In this document: positions 1 to 8,290 of the stretch, piece by piece | Layout: each line of letters opens with the position of its first letter | Numbering within the stretch: the stretch's first letter is position 1 | Origin: an uncultured Dehalococcoidia bacterium | Lineage (GTDB): Bacteria > Chloroflexota > Dehalococcoidia > Lucifugimonadales > Lucifugimonadaceae | Direction of reading: 5' to 3' | Length of the DNA: 61,887 bases | Assembly (NCBI GenBank): GCA_913048295.1 | Contig: CAJWWK010000007.1 | Span: forward strand, 1 to 61,887 | The notes under the pieces: model-generated | Told to the model about the DNA's origin: nothing | The model's input: only the letters and a program-made list of their open reading frames with translations | The model's database searches: none | Position numbers and translations under genes: made by a program

Positions 1-581
1 CGACATGCCGGCACTTTAGCACCGAAATGCATGTTCCTGAGCGAACTTCGCCATAGCCACTAGCACCGGCTCAGTATTCCGATACCCACATCCTTTTGTA
101 ACAAAGGGGTAGAGGCCTGTATCGGTGGCCTAACTGATCACGTACTCGTACTCACCCTATATATGGCTACTTGGATATTAAGCACGTATGGTCTGCATCA
201 GAACTAAGCGAGAACTAAACAAAACTTAACAGTAACTAAACCCCGCTATCGAGTCTCAACTCAAGAAATATTCGCATGAATCTTGCCCACGCTAAGCTCA
301 ACGGATTCCGATGAAGACTGGATCCAGTATCTCAATCGTCTCTTGTTTGGATAAATCTCAACATTGGTCACCGGAATTTATGCGGGTCAACACCATCACT
401 CAACAACTAACCCACTAAGACATACCCACACCCCATCCAATAACCCGGCAGCACCAACATCGCAGCCTGAACGCGCGCTGTGTGGACGTGAACGGTATTT
501 GAGAAAGTAGCTGTTGATATCTCTGACTGTAAGATGCTAGTCAGATAGCCGCAGACCAAATCATAAGCAAGGATAAAGACG
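1..581. other. Intergenic stretch without a convincing gene
   Basis: I see no coding region with a plausible start, ribosome site and protein-like composition here. The only short open frame (407-649, minus) overlaps the start of the next gene and looks random. The one structured element is a run of helically phased AACTAA repeats at 202-239, listed separately. If the tRNA-Leu at 1020-1105 is an integration site, this stretch would lie on the element side; that is inference. Confidence 0.5.
202..239. promoter_or_regulatory. Four phased AACTAA-like repeats, possible OmpR-family operator
   Basis: AACTAA occurs at 202-207, 213-218 and 234-239, with the variant AACTTAA at 223-229. The starts are 11, 10 and 11 bp apart, so all copies face the same side of the helix. 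Tandem 6-7 bp half-sites at 11-bp spacing are the usual binding pattern of OmpR/PhoB-type response regulators. No regulated gene is evident within 340 bp on the plus strand, so the target may lie on the minus strand beyond the left edge. The repeat is seen; the operator role is inferred. Confidence 0.3.
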
Positions 582-905
582 ATGTACGTAATTCGCAGAG
601 TGTACGAAGTTAAGCCGGGAATGGCTCGGAAGTACGCAACGATAGCCATGAAAATGTGCGAGGAATACGAAACGGCTGGACAACGATCACCTGCCAGAAT
701 CTACTTCAATGGCGGAACTATTCCAGGTGAACGCAATCGCGTATACATGGAATGGACTGCTGAAATTGTTGAGTCGCCATATCGTGAAGGAAACATTATT
801 CCTCAATCCGTGCGTGATGCGGGTGCGCCAGGTGGGGACATGGTTATAGACACTTGGATAGAGTTTTACGAACTGATGACCCCGGGCAAAGCAGACAACG
901 GCTGA
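582..905 (+). CDS. Small conserved-looking protein, possible dimeric alpha/beta-barrel fold
   Basis: This is a 107-residue protein that I do not recognise by name. The first ATG is preceded by AAGGA with an 8-nt spacer. The pattern of a beta strand at residues 2-9 (YVIRRVYEV), a helix around 13-30, a strand around 37-44 and later strands resembles small NIPSNAP/antibiotic-monooxygenase-like ferredoxin-fold proteins, but no diagnostic motif is visible. It has no signal peptide or membrane segment. It stands alone, 115 bp from a tRNA-Leu on the other strand, and lies on the side where an element inserted at that tRNA would sit. A function cannot be assigned. Confidence 0.6.
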   Translation: MYVIRRVYEVKPGMARKYATIAMKMCEEYETAGQRSPARIYFNGGTIPGERNRVYMEWTAEIVESPYREGNIIPQSVRDAGAPGGDMVIDTWIEFYELMTPGKADNG

Positions 906-907
906 TA

Positions 908-923
908 ACTCGCTTTTGCGAGT
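908..923. terminator. Short perfect hairpin after the 582-905 gene
   Basis: ACTCGC and GCGAGT flank a TTTT loop, giving a 6-bp perfect stem starting 3 nt after the stop codon. There is no long T-run downstream on the plus strand. It may end the 582-905 transcript, or on the minus strand the tRNA-Leu transcript. Confidence 0.35.
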
Positions 924-928
924 CCGGT

Positions 929-950
929 TGCTGTCAAATCTGCTGTCAAA
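929..950 (+). repeat. Direct repeat pair TGCTGTCAAA, 12-bp period, beside tRNA-Leu
   Basis: TGCTGTCAAA is found at 929-938 and again at 941-950. The pair ends about 70 bp from the 3' end of the tRNA-Leu gene and reads towards it. A pair with the same period and a similar skeleton (TGC...CAAA) lies beside the tRNA-Lys fragment at the other end of the window (61432-61450). Arm-type integrase binding sites next to tRNA attachment sites have this form, so an old or present insertion at this tRNA is possible. Confidence 0.4.
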
Positions 951-1019
951 GGTGACAATTCGGACGTACAAGCGGCCAGCGCTGCACTCTTGAACTACCC
1001 AAGTTGTACGCAAATATGT

Positions 1020-1105
1020 TGGTGGGGAAGGCGGGATTCGAACCCGCACGTCTGTTAAGACACATGCTCCTAAGGCATGCGCGTCTGCCATTTCGCCACT
1101 CCCCC
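1020..1105 (-). tRNA. tRNA-Leu (anticodon UAG)
   Basis: Read on the minus strand, the gene has acceptor stem GGGGGAG pairing with CTTCCCC (one G-U). The anticodon stem CATGC/GCATG has loop CTTAGGA, giving anticodon TAG. A long class-II variable arm (TGTCT...AGACG) follows, then T-arm GCGGG-TTCGAAT-CCCGC, discriminator A and an encoded CCA at 1022-1020. The 86-nt length and long variable arm fit tRNA-Leu. All helices pair, so the gene looks intact and functional. Confidence 0.95.
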
Positions 1106-1166
1106 GACCGGTGGTTTCGTTCTGTGCAAACGACACTTCATTGTAGGCAGCGGCAGGACTTTCTAG

Positions 1167-2096
1167 CTACCCGCGCTGTACCCAGTCGAGGGAATGTTTG
1201 TCCCACCTGTCGTGTAGATCGGCGACTGTGGCATCGGATACACCAAGCGGCCGGGCGACCATCTCCAGGTTCGATTGCATGTGTGCGGGTCGCTGGGTGC
1301 CGACGATAGTCACGTCAACCTCAGGATGAGCAAAGGTAAAGCCCAGGGCCAGACGGATGCGATCGTCCGGTTCATCTGCCAACGGACCGTCGGCCTGCAT
1401 CACGCCGGCGCGTCTGAAGTACTCGGCCGTGTAATCGGAAAGGTGGGAATAAGGCTCCGGGTTGGCCGGGGCGCCCCAGACGGCGTTGCCGATGGGGCGC
1501 TTGATTATCAGTCCCATGTCCCGTTCTTCGACATCGGCGAACAGGTGCGTTCGTGCCGATTGATCGACCATGTTGAAGCTGGTCTGCAGTGTATCGAACA
1601 GACCGCTTGTAACCGCCCATTTGGCGTTTTCGTTGTCGCCACTGTAGCCGATGAATCGCGTTTTACCTGCCGCCCGGGCGTCCTGGAGCGCCCGTATAAC
1701 GTCGCCGCGCTCAAGCACTTCCACGACGCATGAATGCAGCTGGACCAGGTCGACGTGGTCGGTCTTCATAAGTTCGAGCGAGCGGTCTATCGACGAGATA
1801 ATCAGGTCGTAAGTCCAGTCTTCTCCTTCGTCCCGGGGCAGGAAATGACCGGCTTTAGTGGCGAGGACGTACTCGTCGCGGCGTTCGGACGCCACCATTC
1901 CCATTAGTTCCTCGCTGATGCCGTAACAGGCCGCGGTATCGAGAAAGTTCACGCCATTATCGAGTGCCTGGTTGATAACCGACCGGGCCTGTTCGACATC
2001 TGTGAGTTCGAGATTGAAGCCGACTTCTGATAGGCCAATGCCGAGTCGACCAACTTCATATCCTGTCTTACCGAGCCGACTGGTTTCCATGGCCAT
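1167..2096 (-). CDS. Aldo/keto reductase
   Basis: This is a 309-residue NADPH-type aldo/keto reductase with a (beta/alpha)8 fold. The catalytic tetrad is visible: Asp53 and Tyr58 in FLDTAACYG, Lys81 in VLATKAGHF, and the His of VQLHSCV. The C-terminal half carries the usual cofactor-binding region (TIVGTQRPAHMQSNLE). I chose the ATG at 2096 because GGAG lies 7 nt upstream; an in-frame ATG at 2108 overlaps that ribosome site, and the open frame beyond it runs into the divergent sulfatase. Substrate is unknown; relatives act on sugars and aldehydes. It is divergent from the sulfatase at 2257, with about 160 bp of shared upstream DNA. Confidence 0.9.
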   Translation of the reverse strand: MAMETSRLGKTGYEVGRLGIGLSEVGFNLELTDVEQARSVINQALDNGVNFLDTAACYGISEELMGMVASERRDEYVLATKAGHFLPRDEGEDWTYDLIISSIDRSLELMKTDHVDLVQLHSCVVEVLERGDVIRALQDARAAGKTRFIGYSGDNENAKWAVTSGLFDTLQTSFNMVDQSARTHLFADVEERDMGLIIKRPIGNAVWGAPANPEPYSHLSDYTAEYFRRAGVMQADGPLADEPDDRIRLALGFTFAHPEVDVTIVGTQRPAHMQSNLEMVARPLGVSDATVADLHDRWDKHSLDWVQRG

Positions 2097-2256
2097 GATT
2101 TTCTCCATTCGTACGAGATATCGCGGTGTTACGGGCGACCACGATAAACTTCCGGGGTTCAACGCGCCATTCACTGACTTTAGAATGTCGCGGGTTGGCG
2201 CGATCGGTATGGTCGTGTCGTTTATCCAATCCAGCAAATCGCAGGCAAGGGAAAAG

Positions 2257-3672
2257 TTGACCGGTCCAAATATCGTACTGATGGTGGCTGATGACATGGG
2301 TTACGGAGATTTCGGCCTGTACTCGGAAGGCCGCGTTCACACACCGGCGCTCGACGAGCTGGCCACGGAGTCGCTGCGATTTACCCAGCACTACGCGGGG
2401 TCGGCGGTCTGCTCGCCTTCACGGGCCGCGCTGCTGACTGGGCGCTACCCGATTCGTACCGGGGCCATAACTCCCCAGGAAGTTCTCGGGAACGACCGGA
2501 TAGCACTCGGCGAGGCTACGATTGCCGATTCGTTCAAGGCTGCGGGCTATGCAACCGGGATGGTTGGTAAGTGGCACAACGGGGCGCTCGACCCGAGATT
2601 TCACCCCAATGCCAGGGGATTCGACGAGTTCGCTGGATTCCGGGGCGGTTGGGCCGACTACTACAGGTGGAACCTGGACCGCAACGGATCTCTGGAGCGG
2701 TCGGACGGCCGCTACCTGACCGACGTGCTTGCCGACAAGGCTGTCGAGTTTATTGGCCGCCACAAGTCTGAGCCGTTCTTCCTAATGGTCACATGGAACG
2801 CGCCGCACAGTCCTTTGCAGGCGCCGGACGATGTCACCCGGAAGTATGTCGAAGCCGGATTCGAGCACGGGATAGCGTTGATCTACGCCATGATCGAAGT
2901 GATGGACCGGGGGATCGCGAAAATCCGTGAGGCTCTTCATACGGTCGGAGTTGAGGACGACACCCTGTTGATGTTCACCAGCGACAACGGTCCGGCGTTC
3001 AATCACCGGCCCGACCAGGTACCAGAGGGAGTTTCACTCGATGGCAGCCGGTTTAATTGCGGTTTCGCCGGTGCGAAGGGGTCGGTGTACGAGGGTGGCA
3101 TTCGGGTTCCGATGATCGCCAGGTGGGCAAACGGACTTCCACAAGATGGCGAGGTCCTCGATCAGGTTTGCTTCACAGACTGGCTGCCGACGTTGTTGTC
3201 GCTTGCCGGAGCTTCCCACGTTGGCGATAAACCGATTGACGGGCACGATGTTTCAGCTGTCTTGCGAGGCAATTCACCGACGGAGCAGCCGCGGCGCTTC
3301 TGGCAGTGGAACGGGGATTCGCCGGTTGGGACGACCAACGCGGCGATGCGTCACGGCGACTGGAAGCTGGTGCGGCCAGCCCTCGATATACCTTACGCGA
3401 CTGAGGCCGATAAACGGCTTGCGAACCGGTACGTTGAACAGGACATCGAGTACAAATATCACCCCGAGAATTTTTCAGAGATATTCGACTGGCCAGAACC
3501 TGAGAAGGTTGTGCCTGAACCGCCGCCACCCGAGTTGTACGACCTGTCGATAGATCCCGGCGAAACCCACGACGTCGCGGCCGACAACTCGGTGGTGGCT
3601 AGCAGGATGCTGGCCGAACTGGAGACATGGTTTGAAGAGGTGGAGACTGAGCGTCGGTTGATCGTTGACTAG
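2257..3672 (+). CDS. Type I sulfatase (formylglycine-dependent)
   Basis: This is a 471-residue alkaline-phosphatase-fold sulfatase. Near the N terminus are the metal-binding strand (NIVLMVADDMG, Asp12-Asp13) and the FGly signature C-S-P-S-R (Cys52-Arg56, C-x-P-x-R). Later come the Lys of VGKWHNG and the metal site FTSDNGP. No signal peptide is visible with this start, so a cytoplasmic enzyme is suggested. I chose the TTG at 2257 because AAGGGA lies about 5 nt upstream and the protein then begins directly at the conserved strand. ATG codons at 2185 and 2209 are alternatives without a good ribosome site. Its 3' end overlaps the convergent methyltransferase by 74 bp. The substrate, probably a sulfated sugar, cannot be read from the sequence. 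Confidence 0.88.
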   Translation: MTGPNIVLMVADDMGYGDFGLYSEGRVHTPALDELATESLRFTQHYAGSAVCSPSRAALLTGRYPIRTGAITPQEVLGNDRIALGEATIADSFKAAGYATGMVGKWHNGALDPRFHPNARGFDEFAGFRGGWADYYRWNLDRNGSLERSDGRYLTDVLADKAVEFIGRHKSEPFFLMVTWNAPHSPLQAPDDVTRKYVEAGFEHGIALIYAMIEVMDRGIAKIREALHTVGVEDDTLLMFTSDNGPAFNHRPDQVPEGVSLDGSRFNCGFAGAKGSVYEGGIRVPMIARWANGLPQDGEVLDQVCFTDWLPTLLSLAGASHVGDKPIDGHDVSAVLRGNSPTEQPRRFWQWNGDSPVGTTNAAMRHGDWKLVRPALDIPYATEADKRLANRYVEQDIEYKYHPENFSEIFDWPEPEKVVPEPPPPELYDLSIDPGETHDVAADNSVVASRMLAELETWFEEVETERRLIVD

Positions 3673-4474
3673 TACTTATCGCATCGAACAAAGCAACGTA
3701 TTGCGGCATGCTCAGGGCGAGATGTGAATCGGACGTTTCGATGTTTACCTGAGCGCAGATTTGTCGCCTGCGTGGATACGAAATGTGACTTCCGATCACC
3801 CGAGAAAGTTTACGGATATCGGAATGTATTATTGTCTTTACGAACGTCCTGAACGCCGGGTAATTTCGCCGGGAAACCAGTGGTGATTGCCTGGGCACGG
3901 CGTGCAGGGCAATCGAATCAACCGATGCTGGCGGGTCATAAGCCCAACGGGGAACATTCACCCCCATTCGAACATCGATAAACGGATATGCCAGTACCGC
4001 CAGTTCTGTTGGTCGTCCCGAACCAAGCAGACGATACGCGGCTTCGGTTTGAACTATCAGGTAACAAAACTTGAACCCGACTGGAGGACGAGATATTTTT
4101 TTGAAAACGTCGGCCGAGCGGTTGAATGGGATATTTCCGAATATGACGTCATAATCTCCGAATTTAACAGTCGACGTCATGCCCCTGCGAATGACTCTGA
4201 TACCTTCAAAGTCTTTGAATCGCGCGTTCAGTTGAGTGATCAGTTGTGGGTCGATTTCTATCGCCGTCAACGACCTGACATTAGGCGCGATCATCCAGGT
4301 GAAGAATCCTTCACCGGCGCCAAGCTCCAGGACACTGTGATTTTGTCGCAGATCCATCGACCGAATTATTCGGTCGGCAACGGATCCAGACGTGAAAAAG
4401 TGTTGACCGAGCCGCGCATGTATGGGCGTTCTCTGACGATACCGCCTGTGGCCCCGTTTTTTCGGGCCAGGCAT
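3599..4474 (-). CDS. rRNA adenine N6-methyltransferase, Erm/KsgA family (Erm-like)
   Basis: A 291-residue SAM-dependent rRNA adenine dimethyltransferase. It has the family N terminus (LGQHFFTSGSVADRI), SAM motif I (LELGAGEGFFTW), acidic motif II (AIEIDPQL) and catalytic motif IV FGNIPF. NIPF with the later PPASVDSI resembles Erm proteins, which methylate 23S rRNA A2058, more than KsgA; KsgA acts on 16S rRNA. The basic N-terminal tail (MPGPKKRGHRRYRQR) also fits Erm proteins of actinobacterial type. The gene is less GC-rich by eye than its neighbours, which hints at transfer. It overlaps the sulfatase 3' end by 74 bp in convergent orientation. No strong ribosome site precedes the ATG. Confidence 0.8.
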   Translation of the reverse strand: MPGPKKRGHRRYRQRTPIHARLGQHFFTSGSVADRIIRSMDLRQNHSVLELGAGEGFFTWMIAPNVRSLTAIEIDPQLITQLNARFKDFEGIRVIRRGMTSTVKFGDYDVIFGNIPFNRSADVFKKISRPPVGFKFCYLIVQTEAAYRLLGSGRPTELAVLAYPFIDVRMGVNVPRWAYDPPASVDSIALHAVPRQSPLVSRRNYPAFRTFVKTIIHSDIRKLSRVIGSHISYPRRRQICAQVNIETSDSHLALSMPQYVALFDAISTSQRSTDAQSPPLQTMSPVRPASC

Positions 4475-4712
4475 CGAACCATCAACATTGTTTGGCTGCT
4501 TTTACTGGTTGTGTGGGTCAATGAGACCGTCGATAGGTTGGAGTCGAGACTCAAACCCCGCGAGTTTGCAGTTCGAAAATCCAGCGACACATCAGGTATC
4601 GCTGAAAACGCGGCGGTCCGAAATACCGATTAATAGTTACCGGTCACAGTTCCTGAATCGAGTTCAGGACGACATCGTGGCACCGTCGCGGCCGATGACA
4701 GCCATCTTTTCC

Positions 4713-5900
4713 CTAAAAATCGAGGTACGGCTCGGAATCTACCTGGGTGAACTCGGTCGGTGGGTGTTTTGCCAGAACTTCAAGGTCGATCTCTGCACCC
4801 CAGCCCGGGCCGTCCGGCACGCGGGCATACCCATCGGTGATTTCGATGGGATATGTCAGCACTTCTTGATAACGGTCGATGAACGAAACAAATATCTCCT
4901 GCATGAAGCAGTTCGGGATGCTCATGTCGAGGTGCAAACTGGCGAGCGTGGAGATCGGGCCGTTCGAGTTGTGGGGAGCAACCGAGGCGTAGTGGGTTTC
5001 GGCTATCGCCGCGATTTTGCGAATCTCAGAAAAGCCTCCGCAGTGGCAGATGTCAGGCTGGATCATGTGAATCGTGTTGGTCGCAAGGAGTGGGCGGAAC
5101 TCCCAGCGGTTGTAGAGCTGTTCCCCGGTCGAGACTGGCACCTGCACCGAGCGTGCGAACTCCGCCATCGCCTCGACGTTGTCGTAGAGAATTGGCTCTT
5201 CTAGCCAGGCGATATTGAAGGGCTCTAGTTCCCGGGCAACACGTCCGGCGCTCATGGGGTCGAGCCGGGCACGGATGTCGAGGCCGATCTCCATTTCGGG
5301 GCCAACGGCATCCCGCACCGCCCTGACAAGCTCTATTCCCGATCGAATGCGTTCCGGCGTGATCACCTGCGGGCCACCCCACGGATAAAATTTTAGAGCG
5401 GTCCAACCTTCGTCTTTTAGACGCAGCGCAGCTTCGGCGTGCAACTTCGGCGACGCTTGCCGTGCGACCGTCTCGGCCGGAACCCCCGGAACAGGTTCAG
5501 TCAGGCCCTCGAACCAACCGTTCGCATACACCCTCACCTTTTCGCGATGCATGCCACCTGCCAGCTGCCATACAGGAATTTCGAGCGCTTTCGCCTTCAG
5601 GTCCCACAGCGCAAGGTCGATCGCTGAAATCGCCGACATCGATACCGGTCCGCCAGTCCATGTCACCCGCCGGTACAGCGACGTCCAGATCCAGTCGATT
5701 CTGAGCGGGTCTTTTCCTTCAAGGAACTTCGCGAAATCGAGTATTTCTGCCTCAAGGGCGGCATCCTTGTACTGCAGCGAGCCTTCACCCCAGCCGGAAA
5801 TACCGGTGTCGGTGTCGATTCGCACGAACAGCCAGTTTGTGCCCGCGGTCTTGTGCACCGGTGTGGCCATTCGGAACACTTTGACATCAGTGATCTTCAA
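4713..5900 (-). CDS. Enolase-superfamily (mandelate racemase/muconate lactonizing) enzyme, variant active site
   Basis: A 395-residue two-domain enolase-superfamily enzyme, probably a sugar-acid dehydratase. The N-terminal capping domain runs to about residue 115, followed by the barrel. Metal ligands are Asp208 (GLDIRAR), Glu234 (WLEEP) and Glu260 (STGEQ); His310 (VAPHNSNGP) corresponds to the galactonate-dehydratase general acid. The second barrel-strand Lys is Lys170 (ALKFYPW). The His that follows the first Asp ligand in galactonate dehydratase (D-x-H) is Arg210 here, so the reaction may differ. It is the third gene of a minus-strand set: another enolase homologue (8165), a lactonase (6990, 22 bp upstream of this start), then this gene. 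Confidence 0.88.
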   Translation of the reverse strand: MKITDVKVFRMATPVHKTAGTNWLFVRIDTDTGISGWGEGSLQYKDAALEAEILDFAKFLEGKDPLRIDWIWTSLYRRVTWTGGPVSMSAISAIDLALWDLKAKALEIPVWQLAGGMHREKVRVYANGWFEGLTEPVPGVPAETVARQASPKLHAEAALRLKDEGWTALKFYPWGGPQVITPERIRSGIELVRAVRDAVGPEMEIGLDIRARLDPMSAGRVARELEPFNIAWLEEPILYDNVEAMAEFARSVQVPVSTGEQLYNRWEFRPLLATNTIHMIQPDICHCGGFSEIRKIAAIAETHYASVAPHNSNGPISTLASLHLDMSIPNCFMQEIFVSFIDRYQEVLTYPIEITDGYARVPDGPGWGAEIDLEVLAKHPPTEFTQVDSEPYLDF

Positions 5901-5922
5901 CTACTTCTCTCAATGCCCGAAC

Positions 5923-6990
5923 TCAGCCGCCGACCGGCAGGAACTGGAGACATACAGGTGCTGGCACGTTAATAACCGATCCTGTTGCGGTGAGAGTGCC
6001 ATCGGACTCCCGTTTGAACGTCACGATAGTGTCTGAATTCTGGTTCTCCGCAAGCAGAAAGGCGCCGTCAGGAGTGATCGCAAAATTGCGTGGCTCATTT
6101 CCCATGGTCGATGCGATGCCAATACGGGTTATTTCGCCGGTCGATCGATCGATAGAGAATATAGCCAGCGAGTCATGGCCGCGGTTCGAGCAGTAAACGA
6201 ATTTTCCGTCTGGAGACACATGGATGTCGGCGGTATGGCTCACGCCTTCCCAGTCGTCAGGCAGAGTCGATTCGGTCTGCTTCGGCGTGAGACCACCTTC
6301 GCCGTCAAGATCATAGACGGTCACAGTATTGCCCAGTTCGTTGTTCACGTATACGTAGTTGCCCGAGGGGTGGAATGTGAAGTGCCGAGGTCCTTCGCCC
6401 GCAACTTCGTCGACCTCTGAGGCGAGAGAAAGCTTGCCGTTTGTGAGATCGATGTCGTAGGTAAGGACCTTGTCCATCCCCAGGTCGCATACGTATGCAC
6501 GACTGTTCGACGGGTCGATGTTGACCGAGTGAGCGTGTGCCTCTTGCTGGCGATTGGGGTTTACTGATGAACCCTCGTGCTGGATGAACTCGGTCCGTTC
6601 GGAAACCGAGCCGTCGTCATTTATGAGGTGCGCAGAAACGCTTCCGCCGCCGTAGTTCGTGACGATCGCCAACGAGTCGGTCGAGTCGATCATCAGGTGG
6701 CATGGCCCCGGACCACCGGTAGAAACCTGGTTGATCTGAGTCAGTTCACCGCTGTCTGCATTCACACCGAATGCCGTAATACCTCCGGAACCGTCAAACG
6801 CGCTGGTTTCGCTTACCGCGTAGAGGTGCTCCCCGGAAGGATCGAGAGCCACGAACGACGGGTTTTCGAGCCCGGTCGCAACCGAAACCTGCGTGAGCTC
6901 GCCGGTGTCGCCATTCATACGAAGCGTGTACACGCCCTCGCTTCCGAGCCGAGTGTAGGTTCCAATAAATGCGAATAGATCGTTTGCCAT
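5923..6990 (-). CDS. 6-phosphogluconolactonase-type lactonase (seven-bladed beta-propeller)
   Basis: A 355-residue cycloisomerase-2/Pgl-type lactonase of the seven-bladed propeller fold. Repeated blade motifs of the form TGELTQV, NPSFVALDPSGEHLYAV, GPRHFTFHPSGNYVYV and EPRNFAITPDGAFLLAENQ are visible. I chose the ATG at 6990 because AGGAG lies 7 nt upstream; the longer open frame adds a low-complexity basic tail. It has no signal peptide. Members hydrolyse 6-phosphogluconolactone or other sugar lactones. Its place between two enolase-superfamily dehydratase genes suggests opening of an unphosphorylated aldonolactone to the acid that these dehydratases use; this is inference from context. Confidence 0.88.
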   Translation of the reverse strand: MANDLFAFIGTYTRLGSEGVYTLRMNGDTGELTQVSVATGLENPSFVALDPSGEHLYAVSETSAFDGSGGITAFGVNADSGELTQINQVSTGGPGPCHLMIDSTDSLAIVTNYGGGSVSAHLINDDGSVSERTEFIQHEGSSVNPNRQQEAHAHSVNIDPSNSRAYVCDLGMDKVLTYDIDLTNGKLSLASEVDEVAGEGPRHFTFHPSGNYVYVNNELGNTVTVYDLDGEGGLTPKQTESTLPDDWEGVSHTADIHVSPDGKFVYCSNRGHDSLAIFSIDRSTGEITRIGIASTMGNEPRNFAITPDGAFLLAENQNSDTIVTFKRESDGTLTATGSVINVPAPVCLQFLPVGG

Positions 6991-7031
6991 CGGATTCTCC
7001 TGATAGTGATCTGCCTGAAGAGTGTCGTAAA

Positions 7032-8165
7032 TTAGTCGCTGACGATCAGATCGGGGTCGATCTCGACTCCGAGTCCCGGACCCTGCGGCACAGGCATGAA
7101 TCCTTCTGAATCGATGTCGGGTGCGTTGGACATGATCGAAAACTTGTTCTTGTAAGCGCCGATGGGTGGGTCGTGAAGCAGTTCCATGAACGGAGCGTGG
7201 CGCCACGAAGCCACCAGGTGCATGTGGGCTATGACGCCGATGTTGCCGCCACCGTGGTGCGGGACGATCTCCTTACCATACGCCTCGGCCAGTACCCCGA
7301 CTTTTCTCAGATTCGTGATGCCGCCCAGTACCATGCTTTCCGGTTGCAGCAAGCCGTAAACGCCCCGCTCACACATCTGCACGAATTCGTGGAGACCGAT
7401 GTTGTTCTCGCCACCCGCGATCGGTATTTCAACCTTGCCGCTCAGTTCAGCAAGACCATCAAAGTCGTAGCGGTTCAGGGGTTCTTCGAGCCAGTAGACA
7501 TCGAGGTCCTGTAGTTCGACGGCCGTCTCGTACGCCCGCTGAAAGTTCCAGCGGATACCCGGTTGCCAGTCGCCACCTGACTGGGCCTGGTTCCCATCGG
7601 CCATGATGGTCATATCGCTCCCGACCGCTTCCTTTACGGCCTCCACTGTGCGGATGTCCTCGGCGATCGTCTCGTGGTGCAGACGGAGCTTGATCGCCTG
7701 CCAGCCGTCGTTGCTCAGCGAGCCAGCCAGTTCGGCGCGCTCTTCCGGGGTAGAGAGGCGGACCATGCTGGCATACGGGACCAGCTTTTCTTTGCCACCG
7801 CCCCAGAGTTTATAGAGAGGTAGGTTGGCCGCTTTGCCAACAATGTCCCACAACGCTATATCGACACCCGCTATGCCCTGGTAGTGCAGATTGGGAATGT
7901 AGTAGTTGAGAGACGCGGCGTGCTGTTCGATATCGAAAACGCTCTTGCCAACCAGGTACTGCTTAACTCCTTCGACAAACATCGGGTTCATGCCGGGTCC
8001 GATACCTGTTATTCCAGCATCGGATTGGATTTCAACAAACGAACCACCGCCAACGTCGAACGACATGTTTCGGCCGGGACTCCATGCAGGCTCAAGTTCG
8101 CCCACATGCTCCACCGTACGAAGTTCCACTACTTTCACGTCAGTTACCGATATATTGCCGGTCAT
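7032..8165 (-). CDS. Enolase-superfamily sugar-acid dehydratase-like enzyme
   Basis: A 377-residue mandelate racemase/muconate lactonizing family protein. Barrel residues visible are Lys159 and Arg161 in AIKLRLHH (the usual K-x-K as K-L-R), Asp190 and Asn192 in MADGNQ, Glu227-228 in WLEEP, Glu253 in AGGENN and His303-304 in VPHHGGGNIG. This set is complete for metal binding and proton abstraction, so the protein is probably an active acid-sugar dehydratase. I chose the ATG at 8165 because AGGA lies about 7 nt upstream; the longer open frame reaches into the shared promoter. It is the first gene of the minus-strand dehydratase-lactonase-dehydratase set and is divergent from the GMC oxidoreductase. 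The true substrate is unknown. Confidence 0.88.
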   Translation of the reverse strand: MTGNISVTDVKVVELRTVEHVGELEPAWSPGRNMSFDVGGGSFVEIQSDAGITGIGPGMNPMFVEGVKQYLVGKSVFDIEQHAASLNYYIPNLHYQGIAGVDIALWDIVGKAANLPLYKLWGGGKEKLVPYASMVRLSTPEERAELAGSLSNDGWQAIKLRLHHETIAEDIRTVEAVKEAVGSDMTIMADGNQAQSGGDWQPGIRWNFQRAYETAVELQDLDVYWLEEPLNRYDFDGLAELSGKVEIPIAGGENNIGLHEFVQMCERGVYGLLQPESMVLGGITNLRKVGVLAEAYGKEIVPHHGGGNIGVIAHMHLVASWRHAPFMELLHDPPIGAYKNKFSIMSNAPDIDSEGFMPVPQGPGLGVEIDPDLIVSD

Positions 8166-8290
8166 TTGATTTCCTATTCGATGGTCTGAAGCGGCAAAAT
8201 CATACATTCCCTGAGAGAGTTTTACAGACATCAGAACGCGCGTACACTGCCACTCTCGGGTTGAAACAGGTACAGGTTCGGAAGGTATTT

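Noticed and set aside
687-1136. 149-codon minus-strand frame
   Set aside because: It runs through the tRNA-Leu gene and antisense to the 582-905 gene, with no family match.
1275-1733. 152-codon plus-strand frame
   Set aside because: Antisense shadow of the aldo/keto reductase.
3887-4633. 248-codon plus-strand frame
   Set aside because: Antisense to the methyltransferase, whose SAM motifs are clear; composition of this frame is random.
4488-5204. 238-codon plus-strand frame
   Set aside because: Antisense to the enolase-superfamily gene, no recognisable motif.
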